This document shows, piece after piece, positions 29,862 through 29,997 of a DNA stretch of 29,997 bases. Positions within the stretch are counted from its first letter, which is position 1, and each line of letters begins with the position of its first letter. Source of the stretch: DATFXM01 sp035315885 (GTDB lineage: Bacteria; Acidobacteriota; Blastocatellia; UBA7656); assembly GCA_035315885.1 (NCBI GenBank), contig DATFXM010000006.1, forward strand, positions 1 through 29,997. The letters run 5' to 3'. A program made the translations under genes and the position numbers. Under the pieces are notes generated by a model, which saw only the letters and a program-made list of their open reading frames with translations, searched no databases and was not told the origin of the DNA.

Positions 29862-29997
29862 TCCCAGACTCAGAGCTCAACATCGGGTGTTCAGACCTTC
29901 TTCAAGGGGAGTCTGGAACAATCTGGCATGGCGGGGTGTCTAAGGCTAGCGACAAGTGAGGTGAAGGGCCACCGCCCGTTCCACTTGAAGCTAAAAA
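29862..29997 (+). ncRNA. Structured RNA leader, riboswitch-like, cut by the window end
   Basis: Downstream of an AT-rich promoter-like patch, an 8-bp perfect pairing CCAGACTC / GAGTCTGG encloses two small hairpins (AACA-tcggg-TGTT and CCTT-cttc-AAGG). Further on, CAAGTG / CACTTG closes a helix containing GGTGAAGGGCCACCGCCCGT. No coding start is visible. The words GGTGAAGGGCCACC and GTTCCAC recall my memory of molybdenum-cofactor (Moco) riboswitch aptamers, but I cannot verify this. The controlled gene would lie beyond the window. Confidence 0.35.

Overview
The window looks like chromosomal DNA of a diderm soil bacterium, most probably an Acidobacteriota member close to Blastocatellia/Pyrinomonadaceae. 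The pointers are a VWFA protein of the type typical of Acidobacteria (9603-10571), LPS heptose genes, moderately high GC with relaxed gene packing, and intergenic repeats. No phage, transposase, integrase, rRNA, tRNA or CRISPR array was found. The taxonomic placement is inference.

Layout. 26-2661 (+): a two-subunit molybdenum hydroxylase (2Fe-2S subunit plus Tat-type Mo subunit). 2806-5061 (-): a secreted subtilisin-like protease with a PA insert. 9294-5513 (-): an envelope-sugar cluster of a Trm112-like zinc protein (56 codons, GTG start), a GT9 heptosyltransferase, a heptose-7-phosphate kinase and a nucleotide-sugar dehydrogenase. 9603-10571 (+): the secreted VWFA protein. 10897-16591 (+): a compact run of rimO, pgpA, a nadD-like gene, cinA and a large protein of unknown function; cinA and nadD are consecutive steps of NMN salvage. 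18122-16704 (-): a TPR protein with a C-terminal Fis-type helix-turn-helix. 22126-18441 (-): two overlapping ATPase/permease pairs of ABC-2 type. 25678-22342 (-): an ECF sigma factor and an unusually long zinc-finger/FecR protein, closed by a clear intrinsic terminator. 26456-25773 (-): an orphan MacB/LolD-type ATPase. 26756-27241 (+): msrA. 28894-27307 (-): an M20 peptidase and a small membrane protein. 29522-29013 (-): a thioredoxin-fold exported protein. The last 140 bases look like a structured RNA leader for a gene beyond the window.

The most striking non-coding feature is a set of repeats built from 7-bp units: GCAGTAG, GGGTTTA/GGGTTTC and GTKCTGA, plus a looser GGGCGAA. They lie only in gaps between genes, often as two inverted arms forming long imperfect palindromes, with the GCAGTAG units outside and the GGGTTTM units inside. 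At five genes the stop codon lies in or directly against such a unit, and at msrA a perfect extended -10 box abuts the array so that transcription would start at the ATG. A second intergenic repeat family (GAAACC...CTCGGT...GCTAAT) occurs three times. These repeats are the best candidate for something undescribed here.
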